Shown: in pieces, positions 22,696-35,721 of the stretch
Layout of the letters: each line of letters starts with the position of its first letter
Numbering within the stretch: the stretch's first letter is position 1
Source of the DNA: Artocarpus heterophyllus
Taxonomy: Eukaryota > Streptophyta > Magnoliopsida > Rosales > Moraceae
NCBI GenBank assembly: GCA_025403435.1
Contig: CM046353.1
Location: 23,928,714-23,992,713 of the forward strand
Length of the DNA stretch: 64,000 nt
Direction of reading: 5' to 3'
Translations under genes and position numbers: made by a program
The notes under the pieces: generated by a model
What the model was told of the DNA's origin: nothing
Database searches by the model: none
What the model saw: only the letters and a program-made list of their open reading frames with translations

Positions 22696-24742
22696 TGTTG
22701 GAAACAAAGTGGGCAGTGGAATTTTAAAATTTTTTTTCATCAGAGTAATTTCCAAAACACAAGTTTGACATGTTATATGTATAAATTAAACAGATCTTAC
22801 TAACCTCAGTGTGCTGAAGAACCTCCGCAACCTGTGTAGAGAAGTAACGTTCCAGAAGAGCCTCAACCAACTGGTCTTCTTTGTTATTCTCTATCCACAA
22901 CCGGAGTGAGTGTGGGCTCACACGTACAGCTCTTCCACCGGTGACTCTCCTTCCAACCAATAGAGAGAACCCAAAGCTAGTGCTCGTGATTTGTGAACAA
23001 AAGCTCTCAGGGAGATTTCAGATGCTCACTAGAAGAGTATCACTCTTAATCTCTCAAATTGATCTATATGACCTAAGTAAATCACAAGACTCACTCCCTT
23101 TTTTATAGCTGTTGGTCCTGGGGTCAGTCCATATCAGATTAGGTCTCAAAAACTCGAAACATAATCAAGTTCGGATCAATATCTAATAAGATCCACGTGA
23201 AAACGCGTAATCTTATCTCCTGCTGATCGGCAGGCCGAACATTCTGATCGGCAGGCCGAACAAGCAAGTTCGGCAGGCCGAACACGTCATCCGGCAGGCC
23301 GATCTTCCGAGAAAAAATCTCCGCGAATCTTTTATTTTTCACCCGAGATTCTAAAGGATAAAGTCTCAATTTTGATTCAAATAACCCAATAGAGAAGTTA
23401 TCTGATCAAAAAAAACTTTATCAAGATAATCTCTAAGAAAATAAATCAATTCACAATAATTCTACAAGTTTATCTTGTTCTAATTTGTCCAAAATTAAAA
23501 CAACCGATAAACAGACAAGAATTATCTGATCCAATAATTCAACAAGTTTATCTTGAACTAATTTCTTACAAAATTAATTCAACCGATAAACAGACATGAA
23601 TTATCTGATTCTTACAAATTTTAAACCAATCTGATAAATCCGACATAAGTCACCAATGATTAGAAAAGCATGCCGTGTCGTTACAGGATTTTGTGAGCTA
23701 GCAAAGGGGACCAAAATGGACCTATAAAGTTCAAGCTCATGATAATTATGAAACCCAATATCCCATATATACATTTCACAATTATCAATTCCAATGCTAG
23801 TCCACTAAAAGCTTGAAGCTGTACTCTCAAACTTTATAGAATTACGAAGCTCGTGTAGCTAAGTCTCCATGACATATCATAGTGCATCGTATCCCCATAT
23901 GATAATCCATAATCGGCTTAAGGACAAGTTCTGTCTTACCTTCCCGATTATTTTTATCTTACGTTCCATTGTCTCACCATTAGAAAACTTACCATCCAAA
24001 GATAGTATACCATTCGATTACACCAATGTATCCAAATGGTTGAGCGCTCCAGTTTTCCAATTACAGGACAACGCATATAAGAGGATATCATCACTCCTAA
24101 AAAGGAGCTATGGATTCCATATCTATGAATAACAAGTCTACGCTATCAAGAGTCATGCCTCCAATTTACCGGCATGCATACCACTATAGAGATGTGGGAG
24201 TCACCCACTAGTACATCAAAAGACACAAGTCGAGACAACGGGCCCACTATTCATCTCAAGATTAAGATACAATACAAATGACTGTCTAAAGTGAATCGAT
24301 TTGCCAAGACAGAATTATTAATCCAAATCAATTCACTTTATGTCCCGATCCAACACATCGTCACCTATGACAACGTGCCAATGTTTCTATTCACGGAGTC
24401 CAACTCCGATGGTCAAGACAAACTATCTCCCATAAGGGATATAGACAACATAACAATCTTTATATGAATAAAGCGCCCAACTTTTTTCCCTCGATTGTGG
24501 ATCATATGTTTTAGACCATCACCTTAAGAATCGTATCTACCGCATAATCATCCCATCATATGCCCAATTCTTAAGGTTTAGACTGACAGTCTCAGACTAC
24601 TGTTTGCTTATCCTACATTCAACAAATATGAACGTAAAGAGGACAAGATTTGGTATATATATAAATGAATAAATTCTTTATTGATAAAAATGTCTCCAAA
24701 AACATATTACATTTTTACTCCTTAGGGCATACATGTCTAACA
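22696..24742 (-). repeat. 5' LTR of copia C, shared with fragment D
   Basis: Begins TGTTGGAAACAAAGTGGGC and ends CATGTCTAACA. On its left is copia C's primer site. On its right is the polypurine tract and pol end of a second minus-strand copy (D). One LTR therefore serves as 5' LTR of C and 3' LTR of D. It has a four-unit GC-palindrome cluster at 23222-23310. Confidence 0.92.
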
Positions 24743-25040
24743 ATCTCCCACTTGCACTAAGTGAGTAAATACAGCAAATTTCGCATCCCCATAGCTTCCA
24801 CATGCCTCTCAAAGACTCTCCCAGTAAGTGTCTTCGTAAATGGATCAGCTAAATTGTCCTCTGACGCGATCTTGCACACCATGACATGCTCGCCCTCAAC
24901 GAAGTCCTTTATCACATGATACTTCCGATCAATATGCTTACTCTTCTTGTGAAATCTTGGTTCCTTAGCATTAGCTACCGCCGCACTGTTATCATAGTAC
25001 AGTGATACCGCCTTATCCATACCAGGAACTACCTCAAGAT
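24743..25040 (-). pseudogene. Copia fragment D: 3' end of pol
   Basis: Polypurine tract plus the RNase H C-terminus (MDKAVSLYYDNSAAVANAKE ... RNLLYLLT, 24757-25020), open but truncated. It breaks at CTCAAGAT (25040) and joins the copia E leader (TGGATCTCTG) with about 2 bp of shared sequence. The rest of D, and about 240 bp of the E leader, are absent. Confidence 0.9.
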
Positions 25041-25471
25041 TGGATCTCTGAAAGGATAAGGTATTTTAGTATGATTTATGGTTGCACACCCCTAGGTGGT
25101 GATTATAAATCATGGATAAAATATTGAAACGGTGGTTATACACTCACGTTAATTTTATTATTAACCTCCCCTAGGAGCTCTGTTAATGAAATTAATGGCC
25201 AAAGAAACGATTATTAGTATATGTTGGATCATACGGGTCCTGGATGGCATATATTAATCAGGAGGGGATCCGTGTTCCTGATTGAATTTGGCATGACTCC
25301 CCTAGGAGCTTGTTGAATTCTGAGTTGGGAATTGTCGTTGTAAGGTTGTGATATTTTCAAGGTTTTGGCACATAAACACATTTGTATGATTTTACATGAT
25401 TGTGTTATCTTACTAAATTATTATATATGTTTGCTTATGTTTGGTATGTTATTCTTTATTGTAGATTGAAA
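25041..25471 (+). other. Copia E leader, right part with hairpin array
   Basis: Resumes the E leader and carries four of the hairpins (about 25070-25319), with CACCCCTAGGTGG and CTCCCCTAGGAG apexes. The fourth hairpin arm is ATTAGTATATG against CATATATTAAT, a G-U pair in place of A-U. It ends at the gag ATG. Confidence 0.85.
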
Positions 25472-26181
25472 ATGTCTAAAAGCGTTTTATCATCGATTCT
25501 TGACAAAAACCAATTAACCGGTGAGAATTATAACGATTGGAAACGGAACCTGGACATCGTCCTATCCTTTGAGAAATTGAAATATGTACTGACAACCCCT
25601 TGTCCTCCCGAGCCTACAGGAGACTCAAGTAATGAGCAATTCCAAGCGTACAACCGCTAGAAATATGCTAATGATCAGGCCCGCTGCTATGTTATGGCTA
25701 GCATGAACAACGTGTTGCAGGCTCAACATCAGGATTATGAGACTGTAAAGCAGATCTTGGATAATCTTAAGGACATGTTTGGAGGCCAGGCCATAACAAA
25801 GTGGCAAGGGGCGCTTCAGAAACTCTTAAACTGTAGACAGAGACCGGGGACATCTGTAAAGGAGCACATGATGTTGGTCATGGGATACCTCGCTGAGGCT
25901 CAAACCAATGGAGCCGACATCGATGCTGAAACTCAGATGACTATGGTCTTTGAGACTTTATCTAAGGAATTTATTCCGTTTAGAGCTACTTTAAATTTAA
26001 GCAATAGACGGGATATGACCTTGACAGAACTGATGAAACAGTTATAGGAGCTTGAACTACTGATCAGGGAGTCTCCTGCTGGTGGTGAGGCCAACATGGT
26101 AGCTGCTTCTGGTTCCAATCCTAACTCTGGGAATGGAAAGAAGCAACGAGCCAAGAGTGGGAAGTCTTCTAATCATGTTGC
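25472..26181 (+). pseudogene. Copia E gag, first part
   Basis: The ATG at 25472 starts MSKSVLSSILDKNQ. The frame stays constant but is cut by TAG at 25658-25660 and TAG at 26045-26047. It is interrupted at 26181, before the Lys-rich run and zinc knuckle, by a minus-strand solo LTR, and resumes at 28217. Similar lengths and residues to copia F gag, residues 1 to about 235. Confidence 0.93.
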
Positions 26182-28216
26182 TGTTGGAAACAAAGTGCGC
26201 AGCGGAATTTTAAAAATTTTTCATCAGAGTAATTTCCAAAACACAAGTTTGACATGTTATATGTATAAATTAAATAGATCTCACTAACCTCAGTGTGCCG
26301 AAGAACCTCTGCAACTTGTGTAGAGAACTAACGCTTCAGAAGAGCCTCAACCAACTGGTCTTCTTTGCTATTCTCTATCCACAATCGGAGTGAGTGTGGG
26401 CTCACACGTACAGCTCTTCCACCGTTGACTCTCCCTCCAACCAACAGAGAGAACCCAAAGCTAGTGCTCGTGATTTGTGAACAAAAGCTCTCAGGGAGTT
26501 TTTCAGATGCTCACTAGAAGAGTATCACTCTTAATCTCTCAAATTGATATGAGTAAATTATGAGACTCACTCCCTTTTTATACCTATTGGTCCTGGGGTC
26601 AGTCCGTATCAGATTAGGTCTCAGAAACTCGAAACAGAATCAAATTCAGATCAGTATCTGATAAGATCCGCGTGAAAATGCGTAATCTTATCTCCCGCTA
26701 TTCGGTAGGCCAAACATTCTGATCGGTAGGCCGATCAGGCCAGTTCGGCAGGCCGAACACGTCATCCGGCAGGCCGAACTCCCGAGAAAAAATCTCTGTA
26801 AATCTTTTATTTTCCACCTGAGATTCTAAAGGATAAAGTCTCAGTTTTGATTCAAATAACCCAATAGAGAAGTTATCTGATCAAAACAAACTTTATCAAG
26901 ACAATCTCTAAGAAAATAAATCAATTCACAATAATTCTACAAGTTTATCTTGTTCTAATTTGTCCAAAATTAAAACAACCGATAAGCATACAAGAATTAT
27001 CTGATCGCAATAATTCAACAAGTTTATCTTGAACTAATTTTTTACAAAATTAATTCAACCGATAAACAGACATGAATTATTTGATTCTTACAAGTTTTAA
27101 ACCAATCTGATAAATTCGACATAAGTCACCAATTATTGGAAAAGCACGCCGTGTCGTTACAGGATTTTGTGAGCTAGCAAAGGGGACCAAAATGGACCTA
27201 TAAAGTTCAAGCTCATGATAATTATGAAGCCCAATATCCCAGATATACATTTCACAATTATCAACTCCAACGCTACTCCACTAAAAGCTTGGAGCTGCAC
27301 TCTCGAACTTTATAGAATTACGAAGCTCGTGTAGCTAAATCTCCATGACATATCATAGTGTATCGTATCCCCATATGATCATCCATAATCGGCTTAAGGA
27401 CAAGTTTTGTCTTACCTTCCTGATTATTTTTATCTTACGTTCCATTGTCTCACCACTAGAAAACTTACCATCCAAAGATAGTATACCATTCGGTTACACC
27501 TATGTATCTAAATGGTTGAGCGCTCTAGTTTTCCAATTACAGGACAACGCTTATAAGAGGATATCATTACTCCTAAAGAGGAGTTATGGATTCCATATCT
27601 ATGAATAACAAGTCTACACTATCAAGAGTCATGCCTCCAACGTACCGGCATGCATACCACTATAGCGATGTAGGAGTCACCCATTGGTACATTAAAAGAC
27701 ATAAGTCGAGACAACGGGCCCACTATTCATCTCAGGATTAAGATACAATACAAAAGACTGTCTAAAGTGAATCGATTTGCCAAGACAGAATTATTAATCC
27801 AAATCAATTCACTTTATGTCCCGATCCAACACATCGTCACCTATGACAACGTGCCAATGTTTCTATTCACGGAGTCCAACTCCGATGGCCAAGACAAACC
27901 ATCTCCCAAAAGGGATATAGACAATATAACAATCTTTACATGAATAAAGCGCCCAACGTTATTCCCTTGATTGCGGATCATATGTTTTAGACCATCACCT
28001 TAAGAATCGTGTCTACCGCATAATCATCCCATCATATGCTCAATTCTTAAGGTTTAGAATGACAGTCTCAGACTACTATTTGCATATCATACATTCAACA
28101 AATATGAACGTAAAGAGGACAAGATTTGGTATATATAAATGAATAAACTCTTTATTGATAAAAATGTCTCCAAAAATGCATTACATTTTTACTCCTTAGG
28201 GCATACATGTCTAACA
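26182..28216 (-). mobile_element. Solo copia LTR inserted in copia E gag
   Basis: A single complete LTR (TGTTGGAAAC ... CATGTCTAACA on +, 2,035 bp) with gag sequence on both sides. Flanking five-mers are GTTGC (26177-26181) and GCTGC (28217-28221), a target duplication with one mismatch. It has a four-unit palindrome cluster at 26699-26782. A solo LTR is the usual product of recombination between the two LTRs of a full element. Confidence 0.93.
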
Positions 28217-31200
28217 GCTGCTACCAAGACCAAGAAGAAGAAGAAGAAGAACCCAAAGAAGCTTAAGTGCTTCTTCTGTGGTAAGGTCGGGCATATAAAG
28301 AAGCATTGCAAGGACTTCCTTTCCAAGGGAGGAAGGTGTGATCTTCTATATTTAGAAACTTGTTTGGTTGAGGAATCCAGTGACATCTGGGTCATAGATT
28401 CTGGTGCAACTAATCATGTTTGTGTTTCTCTGTAGGGATTCAAAGAAACGAGAAGTCTGCTGTGTGAAAACTTAACGCTTCGGATGGGTGATGGATCCTT
28501 GGTCTTAGCAAAAGCAGTGGGAGATGTCCATCTTTACTTTGATAATTATAGGAATTTAATTTTGCGAGATTGTTTTTATGTTCCTAAATTTAAAAGGAAT
28601 TTAATTTCTGTAGCTTCTTTATTTAAAGACTCCTACGTGGTATCTTTCAATGAAAAAGTGGTGATTTGTAAAAGCAAATCTTTTATCCGTTCTGGATGGA
28701 TGCAAAACAATCTATATTTTATCAAACCTAAGATGGACTTATTGCTTAATGCTGAGATAAATGATAATAACTCAAAAAGACTTAAAACTTCTCACTCTAA
28801 TAAGACTTATCTTTGGCATTTGCGCCATGGCCATATTAACCTGAATAGGATTCAAAGGTTGGTAAGGGATGGACCTTTAAGTCACTTAAAGGTGGAATCT
28901 ATACCTCAATGTGAATCTTGTTTGGAGGGTAAAATGACCAAAAGACCATACGGGTCTAAGGGCAATAGGGTCGAAAGGGTTCTAGAACTTGTGCATAGTG
29001 ATGTTTGCGGACCGATGAACATCCGGGCACGAGGAGGGTACGAGTACTTCATCACTTTTATTGACGATTACTCAAGATATGGGTATGTATACCTAATGCA
29101 CCACAAAAGCGAAACTTATGATAAGTTCAGGGAGTTTAGGGCTGAAGTGGAAAAGCAATTGGATGGGCCCATAAAGGCACTTCGATCTGATCGAGGTGGG
29201 GAATACCTTTCTGATGAGTTCTTGGGACACTTGTTAGAGAATGGGATTTTATCCCATTTGACTACGCCGGGCACTCCGCAGCAGAATGGTGTAGCGGAGA
29301 GAAGGAATAGGACTTTTTTGGACATGATTCGGTCCATGATGAGTTATTCATCATTACCTTTATCCTTTTGGGGATATGCACTAAAAACCGCATGTTATCT
29401 TTTGAACAATGTGCCTTCAAAATCGGTCCCTAAAACTCCTCACAAGTTGTGGACAAGACGGAAGACATCCTTAAACCATATTCGCATGTGGGGATGTCCG
29501 GCTCATGTCCTGTTTAAGGATCTGAATAAGTTGGAAGCACGTTCGAAAGTTTGCATGTTTGTAGGATATCCAAAAGGGACTAAAGGGGGTTATTTTTATA
29601 ACCCAAAGGAAAATAAAGTCGTGGTTTCAACTAATGCAACTTTCCTTGAAGAGAGTTACATGGACGACTTTAAACCTCGAAGCAAAGTTGTGCTTGAGGA
29701 GTTAAGGGGTGATCCGTTCACTCCAGAGGTTCTGAATGAAACCATTCTGATTGGTGTAGAAAAGCCAAACAAACCTGAAAAACAACCTCAGGGGCTTCAG
29801 CGTAGTGGGAGGATCGGGCGTCAACCTAAGAGGTATATGTTCAATGGGGAGGTCTTCTTGGCTGAACCGGATGAACATGATAGGGATCCTTATACTTACG
29901 CAGAGGCTATGGAGGATGTTAATTCAAGACTCTGGACAGAGGCCATGAACATAGAGATGAAGTCTATGGAGACTAATCGAGTCTAGGAGCTTGTGGATCT
30001 TCCCGATGGGGTAAAACCCATAGGGTGTAAGTGGATCTACAAGAGGAGAAGGGGAGTGGATGGAAAGGTCGAAACCTTTAAGGCTAGACTGGTAGCTAAG
30101 GGTTATACGTAAAAGGAAGGAATCGATTATGAGGAAACCTTTTCGCCTGTAGCCATGCTTAAGTCCATCCGGATTCTCTTGTCCATAGCTGCCGCTCTCG
30201 ACTACGAGATTTGGCAGATGGATGTCAAGACGGCTTTTTCTGAATGGCTATCTTGATGAGCCCATTTATATGGAACAACCAGACGGGTTCAAGGTCGCAG
30301 GTCAAGAGGGTAAGGTTTGGAAGCTGCTGAAGTCTATTTATGGACTTAAGCAGGCTTCTTGTTCTTGGAACATAAGATTTGATTAAGTGATCAAGACTTA
30401 TGGGTTCTCACGAAACGTGGATGAACCATGTGTTTACAAACACATCAAGGATGGGAAGGTGGTTTTTCTACTGCTCTATGTAGATGATATTCTGCTAATT
30501 GGCAATGACGTTGGGGCGTTGTCATCGGTCAAATTATGGTTGACCAAGCAGTTTGACATGAAGGACTTAGGTGAGGCTAATTTTGTTCTCGGTATCCAGA
30601 TCTTTCGAGATAGGAAGAACAAAATGATAGCTTTGTCTCAGGCCGGCTACATAGATAAAATTCTCAGGAGGTTTGCAATGCAGGATTCCAAGAAAGGTGG
30701 GCAACCATCTAGGTCTGGAATTACTCTTTCTAAGAAAGACTCTCCAAAGTCTTATGAAGAAAAAGAATACATGAAGAAGGTGCCTTATGCTTCGGTAGTG
30801 GGTAGTCTCATGTATGCCATGCTTTGTACTCAACCAGATATTAGCTATGCGGTCGGGATTGTAAGTCAATTTCAGGCGGATTTAGGACCGAACCATTGGG
30901 TTGCGGTAAAGCATATTTTTAAGTACCTGAGAAGGACTCGAGGGTATATGCTTGTTTATTCGGGTGAGGATTTAACTCCTCTAGGATACACTGATTCAGA
31001 TTTTCAATCCTGTCTGGATTCTAAGTAATCGACTTCGGGGTTTGTGTTTACTCTGGGTGGCGGTGCCATCAGTTGGAGAAGTGCTAAGCAAGATTGCACT
31101 TCGGATTCAATGATGGACGCCGAGTATGTGGAGGCTAGTGATGCTTCGAAAGAAGTAGTGTGGCTCCGCAAGTTCCTTGGGGATCTTGAGGTAGTTCCTG

Positions 31201-31466
31201 GTATGGATAAAGCGGTATCACTGTACTGTGATAACAGTGCGGCGGTAGCTAATGCTAAGGAACCAAGATTTCACAAGAAGAGTAAGCATATTGATCGGAA
31301 GTATCATGTGATAAAGGACTTTGTTGAGGGTGGGCATGTCACGGTGTGCAAGATCGCGTCAGAGGACAATTTAGCTGATCCATTTACGAAGACACTTACT
31401 GGGAGAGCCTTCGAGAGGCATGTGGAAGCTATGGGGATGCAAAATTTGCTGTATTTACTCACTTAG
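28217..31466 (+). pseudogene. Copia E gag-pol, second part
   Basis: Begins with the Lys-rich run and zinc knuckle (about 28267-28308), then protease DSGATNH (about 28399), gag-pre-integrase, integrase with SDRGGEY and [14 protein letters not shown] with [11 protein letters not shown] (about 30477) and RNase H ending at 31466. Lesions are TAG at 28433-28435 and 29984-29986, TAA at 30110-30112, an extra T near 30235, TAA at 30384-30386 and TAA at 31026-31028. The integrase-bearing stretch 28484-29986 is fully open. Confidence 0.93.
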
Positions 31467-31469
31467 TGC

Positions 31470-31480
31470 AAGTGGGAGAT
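31470..31480 (+). promoter_or_regulatory. Polypurine tract of copia E
   Basis: AAGTGGGAGAT lies directly before the TG of the E 3' LTR and matches the family consensus. Confidence 0.88.
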
Positions 31481-34400
31481 TGTTAGACATATATGCCCGA
31501 AGGAGTAAAAATGTAATACATTTTTGGAGACATTTTTATCAATAAAGAATTTATTGTTTTATATATACCAAATCTTGTCCTCTTTACGTTCATATTTGTT
31601 GAATGTATGATAAGCAAATAGTAGTCTAAGACTGTCAGTCTGAACCTTAAGAATTGGGCAAATGATAGACTGATTATACGGAAGACACGATTCTTAAGGT
31701 GACGGTCTAAAACATATGATCCGCAATCGAAGGAATAAAGTTGGGCGCTTTATTTATGCAAAGATTGTTATGTTGTCTATATCCCTTTTGGGAGATGGTT
31801 TGTCTTGACCATCGGAGTTGGACTCTGCGAAAAGAAACATTGGCGCGTTGTCATAGGTGACGACGTGTTGGCTCGAGACATAAAGTGAATTGATTTGGAT
31901 TAATAATTCTGTCTCGTTAAATCGATTCACTTTAGACAGTCATTTGTATTGTATCTTAATCCTGAGATGAATAGTGGGCCCATTGTCTCGACTTGTGTCT
32001 TTTGATGTGCCAAAGGGTGACACCCACATCTCAATAGTGGTATGCATACCGGTAAGTTGGAGGCATGACTCTTGATAGCGTAGACTTGTTATTCCTAGAT
32101 ATGGAATCCATAGCTCCTCTTTAGGAGTAATGATATCATCTTATATGTGTTGTCTTGTAATTGGAAAATTGGAGCGTTCAGCCATTTGGATACATAGGTG
32201 TAACCGAATGGTATACTATCTTTGGATGGTAAGTTTTCTAATGATGAGACAATGGAACGTAAGATAAAAATAATCGGGAAGGTAAGACAGAACTTGTCCT
32301 TAAGCCGATTATGGATGATCATATGGGGATGCGATACACTATGATATGTCATGGAGACTTAGCTACACAAGCTTCGTAATTCTATAAAGTTCTAGAGTGC
32401 ACCTCCAAGCTTTTAGTGGAGTAGCGTTGGAGTTGATAATTGTGAAATGTATATCTGGGATATTGGGTTTCATAATTATCATGAGCTTGAACTTTATAGG
32501 TCCATTTTGGTCCCCCTTGCTAGCTCACAAAGTCCTGTAACGACACGGCATGCTTTTCCAATAATTAGTGACTTATGTCGGATTTATCAGATTGGTTTAA
32601 AATTTGTAAGAATCAAATAATTCATGTCTGTTTATTGGTTGAATTAATTTTGTAAGAAATTAGTTCAAGATAAACTTGTTGAATTATTGCGATCAGATAA
32701 TTCTTGTCTGTTTATCGGTTGTTTTAATTTTGGACAAATTGGAACAAGATAAACTTGTAGAATTATTGGGAATTGTTTTATTTTCTTAGAGATTATCTTG
32801 ATAAAGTTTGTTTTGATTAGATAACTTCTCTATTGGGTTATTTGAATTAAAATAGAAACTTTATCCTTTAGAATCTCGGGTGGAAAATAAAAGATTCGTG
32901 GAGATTGTTTCTCGGGAGTTTGGCTTGCCGAATGACATGGTCGGCCTGCCGAACTGGCCTGTTCGGCCTACCGATCAGAATGTTCGGCCTGCCGTCGAAG
33001 TCTAACATTAATTATGATTACGCATTTTCACACGGATCTTATCAGATATTGATCCGAACTTGATTTTGTTTCGAGTTTTTGAGACCTAATCTGATATGGA
33101 CTAACCCTAGGACCAATAGCTATAAAAAGGGAGTGAGTCTCATGATTTGGATTAATAATTTTGTCTTGGCAAATCGATTCACTTTAGACAGTTATTTGTA
33201 TTGTATCTTAATCCTGAGATGAATAGTGGGCCCGTTGTCTCGACTTGTGTCTTTTGATGTAGCAATGGGTGACTCCCACATCTCTATAGTGGTATGCATG
33301 CCGGTACATTGGAGGCATGACTCTTGATAGCGTAGACTTGTTATTCATAGATATGGAATCCATAGCTCCTCTTTAGTAGTGATGATATTCTCTTATATGC
33401 GTTGTCCTGTAATTGGAAAACTGTAGCGCTCAACCATTTGGATACATAGGTGTAATCGAATGGTATACTATCTTTGGATGGTAAGTTTTCTAATGATGAG
33501 ACAATGGAACGTAAGATAAAAATAATCGGGAAGGTAAGACAGAACTTGTCCTTAAGCCGATTATGGATTATCATATGGGGATACGATGCACTATGATATG
33601 TCATGGAGACTTAGCTACACGAGCTTTGTAATTCTATAAAGTTCGAGAGTGCAGCTCCAAGCTTTTAGTGGACTAGCGTTGGAGTTGATAATTGTGAAAT
33701 GTATATCTGGGATATTGGGTTTCATAATTATCATGAGCTTGAACTTTATAGGTCCATTTTGGTCCCCTTTGCTAGCTCACAAAATCCTGTAACGACACGG
33801 CGTGCTTTTTCAATAATTGGTGACTTATGTCGGATTTATCAGATTGGTTTAAAATTTGTAAGAATCAGATAATTCATGTCTGTTTATCGGTTGAATTAAT
33901 TTTGTAAGAAATTAGTTCAAGATAAACTTGTTGAATTATTGGATCAGATAATTCTTGTCTGTTTATCGGTTGTTTTAATTTTGGACAAATTAGAACAAGA
34001 TAAACTTGTAGAATTATTGTGAATTGATTTATTTTCTTAGAGATTATCTTGATAAAGTTTGTTTTGATCAGATAACTTCTCTATTGGTTTATTTGAATCA
34101 AAATTGAGACTTTATCCTTTAGAATCTCGAGTGGAAAATAAAAGATTCACGGAGATTTTTTCTCGGGAGATCGGCCTGCTGGATGACGTGTTCGGCCTGC
34201 CGAACTGGCCTGTTCGGCCTGCCGATCAACGAGAGATAAGATTACGCGTTTTCACACGGATCTTATCAGATATTGATCCAAACTTGATTCTGTTTCGAGT
34301 TTTTGAGACCTAATCTGATATGGACTGACCCCAGGACCAATAGCTATAAAAAAGGGAGTGAGTCTTGTGATTTACTTAGGTCATATAGATCAATTTGAGA

Positions 34401-34756
34401 GATTAAGAGTGATACTCTTCTAGTGAGCATCTGAAAAACTCCCTGAGAGCTTTTGTTCACAAATCACGAGCACTAGCTTTGGGTTCTCTCTATTGGTTGG
34501 AAGGAGAGTCACTGGTGGAAGAGCTGTACGTGTGAGCCCACACTCACTCCGGTTGTGGATAGAGAGTAGCAAAGAAGACCAGTTGGTTGAGGCTCTTCTA
34601 GAACGTTACTTCTCTACACAGGTTGCGGAGGTTCTTCGGCACACTGAGGTTAGTAATATCAGTTTAATTTATACATATAACATGTCAAAATTGTGTTTTG
34701 AAAATTACTCTGATGAAAAATTTTTAAAAATTCCGCTGCGCACTTTGTTTCCAACA
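31481..34756 (+). repeat. Copia E 3' LTR with 1.25-kb internal duplication
   Basis: Starts TGTTAGACATATATGCC and ends TTTGTTTCCAACA, but is 3,276 bp rather than about 2,030. At 33143-33148 (TGATTT) it jumps back to sequence equivalent to 31891, so 1,252 bp is present twice. Both copies have their own palindrome cluster (32927-32995 and 34163-34228) and TATA box (about 33119-33130 and 34342-34353). The breakpoint falls at the end of the left arm of the 15-bp inverted repeat. Confidence 0.93.
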
Positions 34757-35721
34757 AGGGTCCCACTGACCCACAACTTGTGCACACACATAGTACTGGC
34801 AATATAATAATACAACCACAGTCCAAGCATAAAGAAAGTTAAAAACATTACATGCCTTGATTAAATAATACAAATAATCTACTAGTCCTCCTACTGCTCA
34901 TGAGTTCTGTCCGTTGGGTCCTCTCTGAATCTAAATGGGAATCCACCTAGAGGGGGGGGGGAATTAAAAAGAAAACAAACAAACAAAATGTGAGCGGAAG
35001 GCTCAGTAGGACTATATTTTAATAAATCATTTAATTTAAAGGAAAGTCTCATTATTCAATGAATTATTTAAAAGAAACCTTGAATAAATAATTTAATAAA
35101 ACCGTTCTTACCCAAAACAGTTTATTCGGTCGACCAAAAATATATTATTTTCTTTTCCTAGGCAAACCACATGAATATCACCACCGTAGTGGCCTAGTTG
35201 GGTTTCAGGGCCTGCCCCCAAGGTCGATCGCTACACAACCCGATCTCTGATATGGCATCATGCCCTTATATTCATTTCTATTATCATACAAAGTCCATTT
35301 ACCAGATATTCTCATTAACATTCATTATGAAGTTCATCTCAGTTCATGGTTTACAAAAATACAACCGAAAAATTCTATTTCAATCAACCGTTGAAAATAT
35401 TTTTATAGAAACCCTTTTCAAAGCCAAATCATTTTGAAATTGGGTTATCACAGATAGGGTAGAAGTCCTACCTCGATGCTCGTACCGGTGCCCCATACCG
35501 TAATCCCGGTCCACTATACGTTAGCTCTACGGAACCACGAACGATCCTAGATACACACTAAGTCGATCAATACCTCATTTGAGACATTCTATGTTACTAA
35601 ACCATTTCATGATGTCCTAGTGTGCCATTTGTATCTTTAAAATCATTTTACAAGGTTGAAATTTCAATCAGGGTTCAAAATAGTAAAAACGGGTGAAAAA
35701 TCACAAAATTTTCCTATGCCC

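Larger units (their letters stand above)
14587..34756 (+). mobile_element. Copia element E, host of further insertions
   Basis: Plus-strand copia bounded by TG at 14587 and CA at 34756 and by an exact AGGGT duplication. Its own parts are a truncated 5' LTR and leader (14587-15070), leader (25041-25471), gag (25472-26181), gag-pol continuation (28217-31466) and a compound 3' LTR (31481-34756). Foreign parts are the minus-strand copia C/D block (15071-25040) and a minus-strand solo LTR (26182-28216). The primer-binding site and most of the 5' LTR are deleted. Confidence 0.92.
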
